The notes under the pieces are model-generated. The model saw only the letters and a program-made list of their open reading frames with translations. It was not told the origin of the DNA and did no database searches. From the NCBI GenBank assembly GCA_964511185.1, contig CAZEDU010000070.1, positions 1-26,779 on the forward strand: a DNA stretch of 26,779 nucleotides, read 5' to 3'. Positions within the stretch are counted from its first letter, which is position 1; the number at the start of each line of letters is the position of its first letter. This stretch comes from CAZEDU01 sp964511185 (lineage in GTDB: Bacteria; Myxococcota; Myxococcia; Myxococcales; Myxococcaceae). A program made the translations under genes and the position numbers. This document shows positions 15,346-24,810 of this stretch, one piece after another.

Positions 15346-18300
15346 TTGTCGTCTCCTTGCAGCTTCTGCGGCGTGCCGCGCGCCGGGCCGTCGACGCCGG
15401 CCACCAGCCCGTCCGGGTAGGTCCACTCCTTGGCGAGCACCGACTTGGGCTCCTTCAGGACGGGGTAGTCCTTCGGGCGGAAGCGGTTGAGCGACTCCAG
15501 CGTCTTCTTGGTCCACTCGTTCGAGATGCGGTTCTTGCGCGCCTCGGCGAGCGTGGCCGCGTAGCTCTCCACCGCCTTGTCCTCGAGCGAGGTGATCTGC
15601 TGGGCGAGCAGGTCCTGGTAGGTGACCACCGCCTCCTCGCCGAGCTTCTTCACCTCCGGGGGCACCGGCGTCTCGACGATGGTGGCCGCGAACCGCTCGA
15701 GCGCGTAGCCCTGGCGGTAGAGCGCGGCGAGCGTCCACTCGAGCCGCTTGTACTTGAACACCAGGCGGTAGGCGTCGTTCACCCGCTTCACGCCGTTGCG
15801 CTTGGCGGTGAAGCTGTTCTCGAGCGCCTTCTTGGTGCCGCCGATCTTCAGGCGGTCGAAGTCCTTGAACTGGTACTCGGCGAGCTGAAAGCGCGCCTGG
15901 GCGGCGGCGTCGGCGGCGATCGGCGCGGCGTCGGGCCTCAAGTTCCGGCGGTCGAAGTCGTTGGCCGCGGCCTCGTAGGCCTTCCTGGCGTCGGCGTCCT
16001 TGCCGAGCTTCTGGTACGCGTCGCCGATGCGCTTCTTCGCGTCGATCACCAGCTCGACCTGGGCGGGCTTCGACGAGAACTTGGAGACGAACTCGCCCAG
16101 CGCGCGAATCTGCCCGTGCGGGTCGTTCATCTTTTCGTAGATGAGCGCGGCCCGGAACTGGTTCTTCGGCGCGTCCTCGGCGCTCGGGAACAGGTCGGCG
16201 TAGCGCAGGAACGCCTCGGCCGCCTCGCGGTAGCGCTGCTGGCCTTCGAGCAGGCGCGCGGCGTTGAACAGCGCGGACTCGCGGTCCTTCGAGGCGGGGT
16301 ACTCCTTCACCAGCTTCTGGTAGCTCACCACCGCCTTGTCGAAGTCGTAGCTGTTCTCGGCGTTCACCGCGACGCGGAAGAGGGCCGCGTCGGCGAGCTT
16401 GGAGCTGGGGTACTCGCGGAAGATGCGCTCGTAGAGCTGCAGCGCCGAGTCGAAGCGGCGGGTGTTCTCGTAGGCGACCGCGGCGTTGTTGAGCGCCTTG
16501 TCCGCGAACTCGTGCTTGGGCTCCTCGTCGACCAGCGCGATGTACTTCTTCGCCGCGCCGTCGTAGTCGCCCTTGGCGAACAGCTCGTCGGCCAGCTTGA
16601 AGCGGCCGGCCAGCTTGAACTTGACCAGGTTCTTGTACAGGTCGCTCTGGGGGTCGATGACGTCCTGGTTCGCCGCCAGCCGCGCCGAGACCTCTTCGAC
16701 GCTCTTCCAGTCCTTGTCGACCAGGAAGCTCTCGACGATCAGGTTGGTCGCGAACTTGGCCACCTCGGCCCGCGGGTAGCGCTGCACGATGCTCTCGAAG
16801 CGCCGGCGCGCCTCGGGGAAGTCGTTGTGCGAATAGAAGAGCTCGGCGGCCTTGTACGCGATCCCCGGCGCCCGCTCGTCGTTGGGCAGCTTGGCCACGT
16901 ACTGGTCCGACGCGAGCACCCACGACTTCTCGCTCTCGGCGAGCGGGACGACCGCGACCTTCTCGCCTTCGGGCCGGTCGGCCGACCGGAGCGGCTTCAA
17001 GTCGGGGAGCTGCCGCGCGCGCACCTCGAGCTCCACCTGCTTCTGCCACGAGAGCACCGCGGCGAAGGCGGCGTCGGTCAGGTACTTGTTGTCCTGCGTC
17101 GAGTCGCGCACCGCCGCGTAGCTCTTCGCCGCCGCCGGGAACTGGAACGAGTTGTACAAGCACTCGGCGTAATAGAACTGCATCTCGTAGGCGCTCTTCG
17201 ACCGGGGGAAGCGCTCGAGGTAGGTGCCGTAGGCCTTGGCCGCGCGCTCGAAGGTGGTCTTCGCCTGCTCGAACTTGCCTTCCTGCTTGAACACCAGCGC
17301 CTGCTGGTGGTGGTAGATGGCGCTCGAGTAGAGGCTCTTCTCGGCCAGCTCCTGCGCCTGCGCGATCGCGTCGGGGTCGCGCTTGTGCTTCTCGTACCAG
17401 GGCGAGCCGGGGCCGAACATGGTCGCCAGCTTCGACGACTCGGCGAACGCCTCGTCGAGCCGCCGGTCGCGCTCGAACGCCTGGATGATGCGCTGCTGAA
17501 TCTGCGGGGCGTCCTTGAGCAGCGGGTCCTTCTGTAAGACCACGCGGTAGGCCTCGACCGCCTCGGCGTGCTTGGTCTGATCGAAGTACACGTTCCCGAT
17601 GCGCCGGTAGACGTCGGCCTCGTAGCGGCGGCCGCCCAGCCTGCGGAACTTCTCCTGCGCCTTGGCGAGCGAGCCCCACTTCTCGTCGGCGAAGCTGATC
17701 GCGGTGTACTGCAAGGCCTCGTTGCGCAGGTCGCCGCCGACCTCCTCGTCGCCCTTCGACTTGCTCTTGGCCTCGTAGTGGTCGGTGAGCGCGAGGAAGC
17801 GATCGACCGCGTCGTCGAAGCGGTCCATCCGGTAGTACGTCCAGCCCAGCTTGTAGAGCGCCTTGTCGTAGAGCGGGTGGCCGGTGTCGGCGATCGCGTT
17901 CTCGTAGGCGTTGGCGGCCTTGGCGAGCGCGTCGGGCTGGTTGTACGCGTCGAAGTAGTACTCGCCGATGCGCACCCACGCCTCGGTCGAGAACTTGGAC
18001 TTCGGGTACCGGGCGATGAGCTGCGCGTACGCCTCGCGCCCCTTCTCGAAGTCGTTCTGCTTCTCCAGGCAGTAGCCGAGCAGGTAGTACGCGCCGTCGT
18101 TCAGCCGGTAGTTGGGGAACTGCGCGATGAGCTTGCGGTAGATGCCGATGCTCTTCGAGAAGTCGACCACCGGCTCGGGCAGCGGCTGCTCGTCCTGGGC
18201 CGGGTCGAGCGTGCGCAGCCGCTCTTCGTACTCGCGCATCGCGAGGATGTGATCGTCGCTCGAGCGTTCGTAGTACAGCTCGGCGAGGCGGAACATCACG

Positions 18301-18758
18301 TCCGGCGTGTACTTGGGGTCGTCGGGGTAGCGCTGGAGGAACTCCTCGAACTGCGCGATCGCGTCGAGCCGCTCCTTGCGCTCGACGATCTCCAGGTCGC
18401 GGATCGCTTTCTCGTAGCTGCCGGCGAGCGCGTTGCGCTTCTCTTCGTACTTCTTCTCGATGAGCAGCTGCACCTCGCGCCGGTACTCGCGCGACTCGTT
18501 CTCGTACACCTCGATGGCGCGGGAGATCTCTTCGAGCAGCTTCTCTTCCTCGGGCGTGCGGCCCATGCCTTCGAAGTAGCGGCTCTTCGGCTTGGCGCCC
18601 GGCGCGATGTCCTTCTTCCCGTCGGCTTCGCCGGAAGGGGAGGGCACCGCCGGCGGCGCGGTGGCGCTCTTCGGGGGCGCGGCGAGCGCGCTGGCCGCGC
18701 AGCCCAGCGCGATGAGCGTCCAGGCCCCCAACGGCCATCTCGCCGGCAGAGAGGTCAT
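15342..18758 (-). CDS. gltD: GltD/AgmU-like large TPR periplasmic protein
   Basis: The 1138-residue product has an export signal with probable cleavage near ALA-AP (about residue 26); a Cys at 20 makes a lipoprotein less likely but possible. A charged helical segment follows (60-130). Many TPR/Sel-like helical hairpins then run to about 1040, for example FRLAELYYERSSDDH, YKLGWTYYRMDRFDDAVDRF and ALFNAARLLEGQQRYREAAEAF. Length and content resemble AgmU/GltD, the large TPR scaffold of the Glt machine, and its relative NfsD. The ATG overlaps the upstream stop by 4 bp (ATGA), and the stop overlaps the gltE-like start (GTGA). The last codons (…LQGDDK) also encode the ribosome site of the next gene. 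Confidence 0.78.
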   Translation of the reverse strand: MTSLPARWPLGAWTLIALGCAASALAAPPKSATAPPAVPSPSGEADGKKDIAPGAKPKSRYFEGMGRTPEEEKLLEEISRAIEVYENESREYRREVQLLIEKKYEEKRNALAGSYEKAIRDLEIVERKERLDAIAQFEEFLQRYPDDPKYTPDVMFRLAELYYERSSDDHILAMREYEERLRTLDPAQDEQPLPEPVVDFSKSIGIYRKLIAQFPNYRLNDGAYYLLGYCLEKQNDFEKGREAYAQLIARYPKSKFSTEAWVRIGEYYFDAYNQPDALAKAANAYENAIADTGHPLYDKALYKLGWTYYRMDRFDDAVDRFLALTDHYEAKSKSKGDEEVGGDLRNEALQYTAISFADEKWGSLAKAQEKFRRLGGRRYEADVYRRIGNVYFDQTKHAEAVEAYRVVLQKDPLLKDAPQIQQRIIQAFERDRRLDEAFAESSKLATMFGPGSPWYEKHKRDPDAIAQAQELAEKSLYSSAIYHHQQALVFKQEGKFEQAKTTFERAAKAYGTYLERFPRSKSAYEMQFYYAECLYNSFQFPAAAKSYAAVRDSTQDNKYLTDAAFAAVLSWQKQVELEVRARQLPDLKPLRSADRPEGEKVAVVPLAESEKSWVLASDQYVAKLPNDERAPGIAYKAAELFYSHNDFPEARRRFESIVQRYPRAEVAKFATNLIVESFLVDKDWKSVEEVSARLAANQDVIDPQSDLYKNLVKFKLAGRFKLADELFAKGDYDGAAKKYIALVDEEPKHEFADKALNNAAVAYENTRRFDSALQLYERIFREYPSSKLADAALFRVAVNAENSYDFDKAVVSYQKLVKEYPASKDRESALFNAARLLEGQQRYREAAEAFLRYADLFPSAEDAPKNQFRAALIYEKMNDPHGQIRALGEFVSKFSSKPAQVELVIDAKKRIGDAYQKLGKDADARKAYEAAANDFDRRNLRPDAAPIAADAAAQARFQLAEYQFKDFDRLKIGGTKKALENSFTAKRNGVKRVNDAYRLVFKYKRLEWTLAALYRQGYALERFAATIVETPVPPEVKKLGEEAVVTYQDLLAQQITSLEDKAVESYAATLAEARKNRISNEWTKKTLESLNRFRPKDYPVLKEPKSVLAKEWTYPDGLVAGVDGPARGTPQKLQGDDK

Positions 18759-21166
18759 GGCTCGTCCACGTCCTTCAGCACTTCCTTGAACTCTTCGTCG
18801 AGCGCCTTGAGCTCGCGGTCCTTCTGCGTCGAGATTTTTTGAATCTGGCTCGTCTTGTCCTGCTTGCGGGTGAACGCCACGTCGACGACGCCCACGTCGG
18901 CCTTCAAGACCAGCTCGTAGAACTGGTTGCGCACGCGCTGGAAGCTGTCGAACGCGATGCGCCCCACCAGGTGGCGGGCGTCGGAGGAGACCGTCTGCAC
19001 CTCTTGCCCGTAGCTCTTCAGGGCGGCCTGCTCCGCGAGCACGACGTCGCGGATCTGCTGTCCGCGCCGCGCGACCTGCTCGCGCAGCTTCTGCTTGGCG
19101 GCCGCCAGCCGCTGCTCGAGCTGATCGGCCCGCGCCCGAATCTCTTGCGTGCGGCTCAGCACGCGCGCCGCGTCGCCCGGCAGCCGCGTGCCCGCGCGCG
19201 TGAACAGCTCGTGCTGCGCCTGGAGCGACGCCTTGAGCTTTTGGCGAATGAGCTCCTCGCCGCCGATCGCCGCGTCGGCGCCGGCGCGCTGGTCGGCGAG
19301 CACCTTGCGCAGATCGGTCAGCTCCTTGCGGAGCAGCTCGAGCAGCTCGGTCTCGTGCTTCAGGCGCGCCAGGAACGCCTTCTCTTCTTCCGGCCCGCTG
19401 CTCCGCTGCGCGCGCGTGTCGATCACCCACTTCTCGATCGCGGTGAGCGCGGCGAACATGCTCTGCACGTCGTAGCCGAGCTGGAAGGCCTCTTTGTCGA
19501 TGTGGTCGATCTGCTCGCGCATGCGGCGCCGGCGCGCCTCGACCTCCTCGGGCGTCTTCGGCAGGGTGCGGAACTTCTTCTCGAGCTCGACCTGGCTCGC
19601 GCGGAGCTTCTGCAGCTCCTGCTGCTCGGCGGCGGTGAGCTGCCCGCGGAGCAGCTCTTCTTCGATGCGCACCAGCGATTGGTCGATCTGGGTGAGCGCG
19701 GTGTCGAGCGCGTCGGCGCGGGTGTAGCCCTCTTGCAGCGCGGGGAAGGTCTCCATCCCGCGCTCGTCGAGCGCCTTGAGGATGCGCGAGGCGATCTCCT
19801 GCGAGTCCTGGACCCCGCGCTTGCCGGCCTCGATGTCGCTCACCATCTGCATCGCCTGCGCGACCTCGCGCTCGGTCGTCGCCCACTTGAGGGCGGTGGG
19901 CGGCAAGAGCGAGGTGACGTCGAGGTTCTTCTCGTTCTTGGCGAGCAGCTCGTCGAAGTAGCGCACCGGGTCTTTGTTGACGGTGAGCAGCGCGTCGAGC
20001 TCGTCGCGCACCGGGGCGTAGTCGTTGATCACCTGGTTGTACGTGTCGGTCGCCTCGGCGTAGCGCTGGAGCTTGAGCAGCAGGTGCCCCTGCAGCGTCT
20101 TGGCCTCGGGCGCGAGCGTGGAGTCGGGCGCCACCAAGAGCAGCAGGTCGGTGGCGTTCTTCGCGCGCTCGTACTCGTTCTTCTTCACGAACGCCCAGGC
20201 GATCTCGTAGAGCGAGTCGACGAAGTACTCGCTGCCGCGCGGGAGCTCCTGGTAGCGGTCGATCGCCTCGTCGTACTTGGCGTTCTCGTAGAGGATGCGG
20301 CCGAGCGACAGGTTCGCCAGCTCCTTCACCTTCGCCTCGCGCGGCGACTGCGGCGTCGCGGTGGCGACCTGCATGAACTGCCTGGCGGCGGCGTCGAAGT
20401 CGCGCGCCTTCACGTGCGCCACGCCGATGTAATAGGCGGCCTGCAGGCGGTAGGGGCCGTTGGCGGCGACCAGCGGCGCGAAGGCCTGCTGAGCGCGCGC
20501 CACCCGGTCCTGCGCCGACAGGTCGTCGCGCTTGAAGAGCCACTTGCCATAGACGTAGGCCACCTCGGGGGGCAGCGCGCCCGACGCCTCGCGCGCGGCC
20601 TGGATGTACTCGTCGATGCCGGTGAAGTCGTTCAGCCGCCCGGCGATCTCCAGATAGCGGGTCAGCGCTTCTTTGTAGTGGCGGCCTTTGAGCTGCATCA
20701 GCTCGCGCAGGTACACCTTGGCGCCGACCAGGTTCTTCTGCTCGTAGAGCGCCTCGGAGAGGTAGCGGAGCGCGTCGGGGTACTTCTCGTTGGTCTTGAA
20801 GCGCGGGTCGGACACCAGGTCGTAGAAGAGGACCGACGCGCCCGGGTAGTCCTGGAGCAGGTACTGAATCTCGCCTGCCGAGAAGCGCGAGGCGAACAGC
20901 TCGTCGGGCGTGCTCTCGCCGCGCTCGGAGTACTGCGTCTCGACCACCCGCAGGTTGTCTTCGGCGTTCTTGAGCTGGCCGAAGATCTGCTCGGCCCGGT
21001 TGGCCAGCTCGGCGGTGGAGGGGCCGGGCGGCGGGCGGGCCTGCGCGCGCGCGCCCGACGCGAAGACGCCGGCGCTCAGCGCGGCGGTGATCGTCAGAGC
21101 ACGAAGCGGAAGGTCAGTCGTTTTCAAGATGACGTGAAAAGCCGAACCGCTACTGCGTTTTCTCAC
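18755..21166 (-). CDS. TPR and coiled-coil periplasmic protein, possible GltC-like component
   Basis: The 803-residue product has an export signal ending near ARA-QA. TPR-like hairpins span about 55-430 (GEIQYLLQDYPGASVLFYDL, LGRILYENAKYDEAIDRY), and a long charged coiled-coil half spans about 480-800. The start is uncertain. A GTG at 21166 lies inside the upstream gene (17-bp overlap) and gives a long signal n-region; a TTG at 21127 would give a more usual signal peptide of about 28 residues. It is translationally coupled to the GltD-like gene (4-bp overlap). Glt and Nfs machines contain a third TPR protein, GltC/NfsC, and this could be it, but its coiled-coil half is not a feature I can match, so no symbol is given. 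Confidence 0.75.
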   Translation of the reverse strand: MRKRSSGSAFHVILKTTDLPLRALTITAALSAGVFASGARAQARPPPGPSTAELANRAEQIFGQLKNAEDNLRVVETQYSERGESTPDELFASRFSAGEIQYLLQDYPGASVLFYDLVSDPRFKTNEKYPDALRYLSEALYEQKNLVGAKVYLRELMQLKGRHYKEALTRYLEIAGRLNDFTGIDEYIQAAREASGALPPEVAYVYGKWLFKRDDLSAQDRVARAQQAFAPLVAANGPYRLQAAYYIGVAHVKARDFDAAARQFMQVATATPQSPREAKVKELANLSLGRILYENAKYDEAIDRYQELPRGSEYFVDSLYEIAWAFVKKNEYERAKNATDLLLLVAPDSTLAPEAKTLQGHLLLKLQRYAEATDTYNQVINDYAPVRDELDALLTVNKDPVRYFDELLAKNEKNLDVTSLLPPTALKWATTEREVAQAMQMVSDIEAGKRGVQDSQEIASRILKALDERGMETFPALQEGYTRADALDTALTQIDQSLVRIEEELLRGQLTAAEQQELQKLRASQVELEKKFRTLPKTPEEVEARRRRMREQIDHIDKEAFQLGYDVQSMFAALTAIEKWVIDTRAQRSSGPEEEKAFLARLKHETELLELLRKELTDLRKVLADQRAGADAAIGGEELIRQKLKASLQAQHELFTRAGTRLPGDAARVLSRTQEIRARADQLEQRLAAAKQKLREQVARRGQQIRDVVLAEQAALKSYGQEVQTVSSDARHLVGRIAFDSFQRVRNQFYELVLKADVGVVDVAFTRKQDKTSQIQKISTQKDRELKALDEEFKEVLKDVDEP

Positions 21167-21902
21167 CCTGCGCCGGAGGCGCCCCGGAAGTGGTGGAGGA
21201 CTTGCTCACCGGCAGATCCTTCGCCGTCGAGGTGTCGTAGCGGACCGCCGCCTTCTCGGTCATCTCGGTGGTGAGCCCACCTTTCTCGAAGCCGACGATG
21301 CGCACGGTGGTGACCTTGCCGCCTTCGGCGGTGAAGGTGCTGGCGGAGTTGACGGTGATCTTGTAGCCGTCGAGGTAGCTGAACACGCCGAAGCCGTTGA
21401 GCCGGTACACGTGCTTGACCGCGATCTGGTGCTGGCCCGGCACGATGCGGCCGTTGAAGATCTCCAGCTCTTCGCGGGAGGCCAGGTCGCCGTTGGTGTC
21501 GACCTTGGTGAAGATCGGCGCGCCGTCGAGCGCGTAGGCCACCGACTCGAGCGTGAACGAAGAGCTCATCTCGTTGCGATGGTAGAGGACCGCGCGCGCG
21601 CCGGTCGAGAGATCGCCGCCGAGCACGGTCTCTTGCAGGAGCACCAGGCGGGAGCGCGTGCGCACGATCTTTTCTTTGAGGTCGGCGACCTGCTCCTCCA
21701 GCGTCTTCACGCGCGTCTTGAACGCTTCGTCGGCGGTCTGCGGCGCGGCCGGCGCGCCCGACGCGTTGGGCGACTGCACCTGGACCTGCGTCTTCGGCGG
21801 AGGCGGCGCGGAGGGCGCCTGCGCCAACGCGGCGGTGGCGACGAGCAGCCACGCTCCCCACGTGAGAGTTCGAGCCCGTCGCAGCACGCGCATCGGTTGC
21901 AC
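21150..21902 (-). CDS. Secreted protein with short coiled coil and C-terminal beta domain, unknown function
   Basis: The 250-residue product has a signal peptide (cleavage near ALA-QA, residue 27) and a Pro/Gln-rich spacer. A short coiled coil follows (about 58-92, TRVKTLEEQVADLKEKI), then a beta-rich domain (about 100-225) with alternating strands such as HQIAVKHVYRLNGFGVFSYL and FTAEGGKVTTVRIVGFEKGG. A low-complexity tail ends it. The coiled coil suggests oligomerisation in the periplasm. The GTG start is supported by GAGGAAAG about 7 nt upstream. It follows mglA after 57 bp and overlaps the TPR/coiled-coil gene, so it belongs to the same run. I do not recognise a characterised family, and nothing in it indicates an enzyme. 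Confidence 0.72.
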   Translation of the reverse strand: MQPMRVLRRARTLTWGAWLLVATAALAQAPSAPPPPKTQVQVQSPNASGAPAAPQTADEAFKTRVKTLEEQVADLKEKIVRTRSRLVLLQETVLGGDLSTGARAVLYHRNEMSSSFTLESVAYALDGAPIFTKVDTNGDLASREELEIFNGRIVPGQHQIAVKHVYRLNGFGVFSYLDGYKITVNSASTFTAEGGKVTTVRIVGFEKGGLTTEMTEKAAVRYDTSTAKDLPVSKSSTTSGAPPAQGEKTQ

Positions 21903-21930
21903 TGGGAGTCTTTCCTCGCGTCGGCCTGGT

Positions 21931-21947
21931 TGAGACAGCGTGAGACA
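21931..21947. repeat. Two TGAGACA direct repeats one helical turn apart
   Basis: TGAGACA at 21931-21937 recurs at 21941-21947, a 10-bp spacing that puts both copies on the same face of the helix. They lie in the 57-bp gap between mglA and the secreted coiled-coil protein gene, the widest gap in the run. A regulatory site or an mRNA processing element is possible; chance cannot be excluded. Confidence 0.35.
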
Positions 21948-21959
21948 ATTGGTGGCGTG

Positions 21960-22547
<588 letters not shown>

Positions 22548-22559
22548 GGCGGCCTAGGG

Positions 22560-23039
22560 TTACTCGCTGAAAAGGTTGTCGATGTCGTCGTCCGAGATCT
22601 CGGCGAACGGCGAGCCAGCGCCTGGCGTGTCCGTCTTCTTCACCAGCGCTTCGAAGATCTTCCCCAGCTCGTCGGAAGCCTTCTTGATGCGCAGACGGAC
22701 CAACCCGAGGCTCGTGCGGTTGTCGAAGATGACCACGAGCACCACCCGGCTGCCGACGATGGTCATGTAGAGCGAGTCCTTCGCTCCCTCGTGAAACTGG
22801 TTGGGGAACTCCGCCTCGCCGATCAGTTTTGCCAAGCCGCCCATCGCCGCGACGTTGCCCGCGGTGAGCGAGGCGAGCGACGTGGTGTCGATGTGCTGCG
22901 TCTGACCGGCAGCGGAGATCAGCTGGCCATTCTTGTCGACGAGGAAAACGACCTTCGCGTTGGCGTCCTTCGTGAGGCGATCGCACACCGCGTTGATCTT
23001 CGAGAACTCCTCTTCGTACATCACCAACTGGCTGGACAT
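22560..23039 (-). CDS. mglB: MglB, Roadblock/LC7 GTPase-activating protein for MglA
   Basis: The 159-residue product is a Roadblock/LC7 domain protein with the MglB-specific C-terminal segment GSPFAEISDDDIDNLFSE. In M. xanthus MglB dimers act as GAP for MglA and hold the lagging pole. The start at 23039 (MSSQLVMYEEEF) was chosen by match to the known MglB N-terminus; the frame stays open further upstream but that part is Arg/Pro-rich and lies in the intergenic region. It is the first gene of the minus-strand run, 12 bp before mglA. No convincing ribosome site or promoter hexamers are visible for it. Confidence 0.97.
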   Translation of the reverse strand: MSSQLVMYEEEFSKINAVCDRLTKDANAKVVFLVDKNGQLISAAGQTQHIDTTSLASLTAGNVAAMGGLAKLIGEAEFPNQFHEGAKDSLYMTIVGSRVVLVVIFDNRTSLGLVRLRIKKASDELGKIFEALVKKTDTPGAGSPFAEISDDDIDNLFSE

Positions 23040-23189
23040 GGGTAGGCTGGCCCCTCCCCGCCGGGCTTTCCAAAGGGATTTCCGAGGGTTAGGTGTCGCT
23101 CTCGGGCCCCTGATCCTTAGCAAACGGCTTTCGGGTCAGCAACAATCGAGAAGCTTCTAACTTAATTAGGGTCCGTGGCCCGCGTCTTC

Positions 23190-23195
23190 TATAAT
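23190..23195 (+). promoter_or_regulatory. Perfect TATAAT in the AT-rich divergent region upstream of the barrel gene
   Basis: The 167-bp gap between mglB and the plus-strand barrel gene holds an AT-rich island (about 23145-23200) in otherwise GC-rich DNA. It includes TATAAT on the plus strand. At the expected -35 distance only TTAGGG or TAGGGT is seen, so the promoter would be weak or activator-dependent. A start near 23202 would leave only about 5 nt before the TTG at 23207 but about 38 nt before the GTG at 23240. Confidence 0.45.
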
Positions 23196-23206
23196 CAGCA
23201 GTTGCC

Positions 23207-24796
23207 TTGCGCCCGCACCTTTCCCGCTGGGGAAGTGCCGTGCTGGTCCCTGCGATTCTCGTCTGGGGGCTGGCGAGCGGGGCGGCTGCGCAGTCGGTGG
23301 AGGGCGAGGTTTCCGCACAGCCGACCGACGCGCCGTACTCGAGCGCCGTCGGCGAGCTGGTCCAAGTGCGCGCGCGGTACGGCTTCGCGCTGCGCAGCGG
23401 GGCGCAGGAGGACATCGGGCCCGGGCTTTCGTACACGGGCTTCACGCCGCTCGACGGCGCGCTGTCCGCGTGGTTCTTCACCCGCGGCTACTTCGGCGGC
23501 GCGGTGCACGTGCAGGCGGAGAACTTCGCGCTGCACCAGCGGGTCGGCGCTCAGAACCAGCGGGTCACCGGCGGCACGCTGCTGCGCGGCCACGTGGGCC
23601 CGAGCGGGCGCTACGTCGTCGGCCCCGCGCGCTTCGAGCTGCTCGCGGGCTACGCGTTCGCGCAGCTGCCCACCTTCGGCATCTCGGTCGACCCTCGGCT
23701 GCAGCCGGCGCAGCGCCACGCGGTGCTCTTGGCGAGCCGGGTGCTCATCGACTTCGGCGCGCTGAACGGCGAGGTGCGCGGCGAGTACCCGATTCCGCTC
23801 TCGGTGCGCGGCCCGCAGGGCGTGAGCGCGAAGAGCACCGGGTTCGCGGCGGGCGCGGCGCTGCTCTTGCCCATCGCCACTGTCAAGCGGCTGCGCTACG
23901 GCGGCGTCGCCGACTTCCAGTTCGTGCGCGACGACCTGGAGCTCGAAGACGGCACGCGGGCGGGGCAGTCGCTCGCGCGGCTGGGCTTGGGGCTCGACGT
24001 CAAGTGGTTCGACGCGCCGCCGCCTCCGCCGCCGCCCAAGTACGGCGACCTCTGGGTGACGGTGTTCGACGTGGACACCGGGCAGCCGCTCGAGGGTGCG
24101 TCGGTCGTGGTGCAGCAGGATGGCCGCACCCGGCCGCTCGACGCGGTCGAGGCGGCGCGCTTTGGCGCCAAGGCGCTCGACCCGGGGCCCGTCGTCGCGC
24201 GCGCCACCGTGGGCGGCTACGTGCCGGCGGACGCGAGCGGCTCGATCGTCGCGGGGCAGTCGCTCGCGCTCGAGGTGCGGCTCAAGAAAGAGCCGCCCAA
24301 GGTCGGCGGCTTGAAGATCGTCATCACTGACAAAGAGTCGGCCCAGGCGCTCGCCGGCGCGACCGTCATCGTGAACGACGCCGAGTACATCGCCAACGAG
24401 AAGGGCGAGGTGGTGCTCGCCGACCTCAAGCCCGGGCCGCTCCAGGTCAAGGCCACGCTCAAGGGCTACCGCCCGGCGCAGGAGGTCGCGCAGGTGGTGG
24501 CGCTCCGCGAGTCCGCGGTGCCGCTGCAGATGTTGAAGGCGCAGAAGAAGCTGCTCGCCACCATCACCGGCATCGTGCGCAGCACCCAGGGCGGCGCGCC
24601 GGTCCAGGCCGAGCTCGAGATTCCGCAGGCGCGCATCAAGACGCGCGCGAACGCGCAGGGCGCCTTCACCTTCCGCGTCGAGGGCGGCACCTACAGCGTG
24701 AACATCTCGGCGCCCGGCTACATCAAGCAGTCGAAGAACGTCACCGTGAGAGACGGTGATCAGGCCATCTTCAACGTCGACCTCCACCCGAAGTGA
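23207..24796 (+). CDS. Probable outer-membrane barrel with carboxypeptidase-regulatory-like repeats
   Basis: The 529-residue product has a signal peptide (AAA-QS near 28). About 240 residues of alternating strands with an outer-membrane-barrel look follow (GALSAWFFTRGYFGGAVHV, ARFELLAGYAFAQL). A run of prolines near 276-283 then leads to three carboxypeptidase-regulatory-like/Ig-type beta domains (GDLWVTVFDVDTGQPLEGASV; GLKIVITDKESAQALAGATV; TITGIVRSTQGGAPVQAELE). Such domains bind or present at the cell envelope. The start is uncertain: the TTG at 23207 gives a normal signal peptide, while the GTG at 23240 has GGGGAAG upstream and a better-placed promoter but no positive residues in the signal. 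It diverges from mglB and is followed after 14 bp by the FecR-domain gene. Confidence 0.75.
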   Translation: MRPHLSRWGSAVLVPAILVWGLASGAAAQSVEGEVSAQPTDAPYSSAVGELVQVRARYGFALRSGAQEDIGPGLSYTGFTPLDGALSAWFFTRGYFGGAVHVQAENFALHQRVGAQNQRVTGGTLLRGHVGPSGRYVVGPARFELLAGYAFAQLPTFGISVDPRLQPAQRHAVLLASRVLIDFGALNGEVRGEYPIPLSVRGPQGVSAKSTGFAAGAALLLPIATVKRLRYGGVADFQFVRDDLELEDGTRAGQSLARLGLGLDVKWFDAPPPPPPPKYGDLWVTVFDVDTGQPLEGASVVVQQDGRTRPLDAVEAARFGAKALDPGPVVARATVGGYVPADASGSIVAGQSLALEVRLKKEPPKVGGLKIVITDKESAQALAGATVIVNDAEYIANEKGEVVLADLKPGPLQVKATLKGYRPAQEVAQVVALRESAVPLQMLKAQKKLLATITGIVRSTQGGAPVQAELEIPQARIKTRANAQGAFTFRVEGGTYSVNISAPGYIKQSKNVTVRDGDQAIFNVDLHPK

Positions 24797-24810
24797 GGAA
24801 CGGCACGCCC

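Noticed and set aside
18758..20543. Possible long N-terminal extension of the GltD-like protein
   Set aside because: The frame is open but the extension is Arg/Ala/Gly-rich shadow of the upstream gene; the ATG at 18758 begins a signal peptide and overlaps the upstream stop by 4 bp.
18839..21274. 811-codon plus-strand frame opposite the TPR/coiled-coil gene, and a similar one at 15357-17537 opposite the GltD-like gene
   Set aside because: Composition is low-complexity Leu/Val/Arg/His without domains, typical of mirror frames in GC-rich DNA.
23040..23123. N-terminal extension of MglB
   Set aside because: The extra 28 residues are Arg/Pro-rich and absent from known MglB, whose N-terminus matches the ATG at 23039.
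23090..23150. mglB promoter from TTGCTG-17-TAAGGA on the minus strand
   Set aside because: The spacing is right, but only 3 of 6 and 2 of 6 bases match consensus, too weak to report as a feature.
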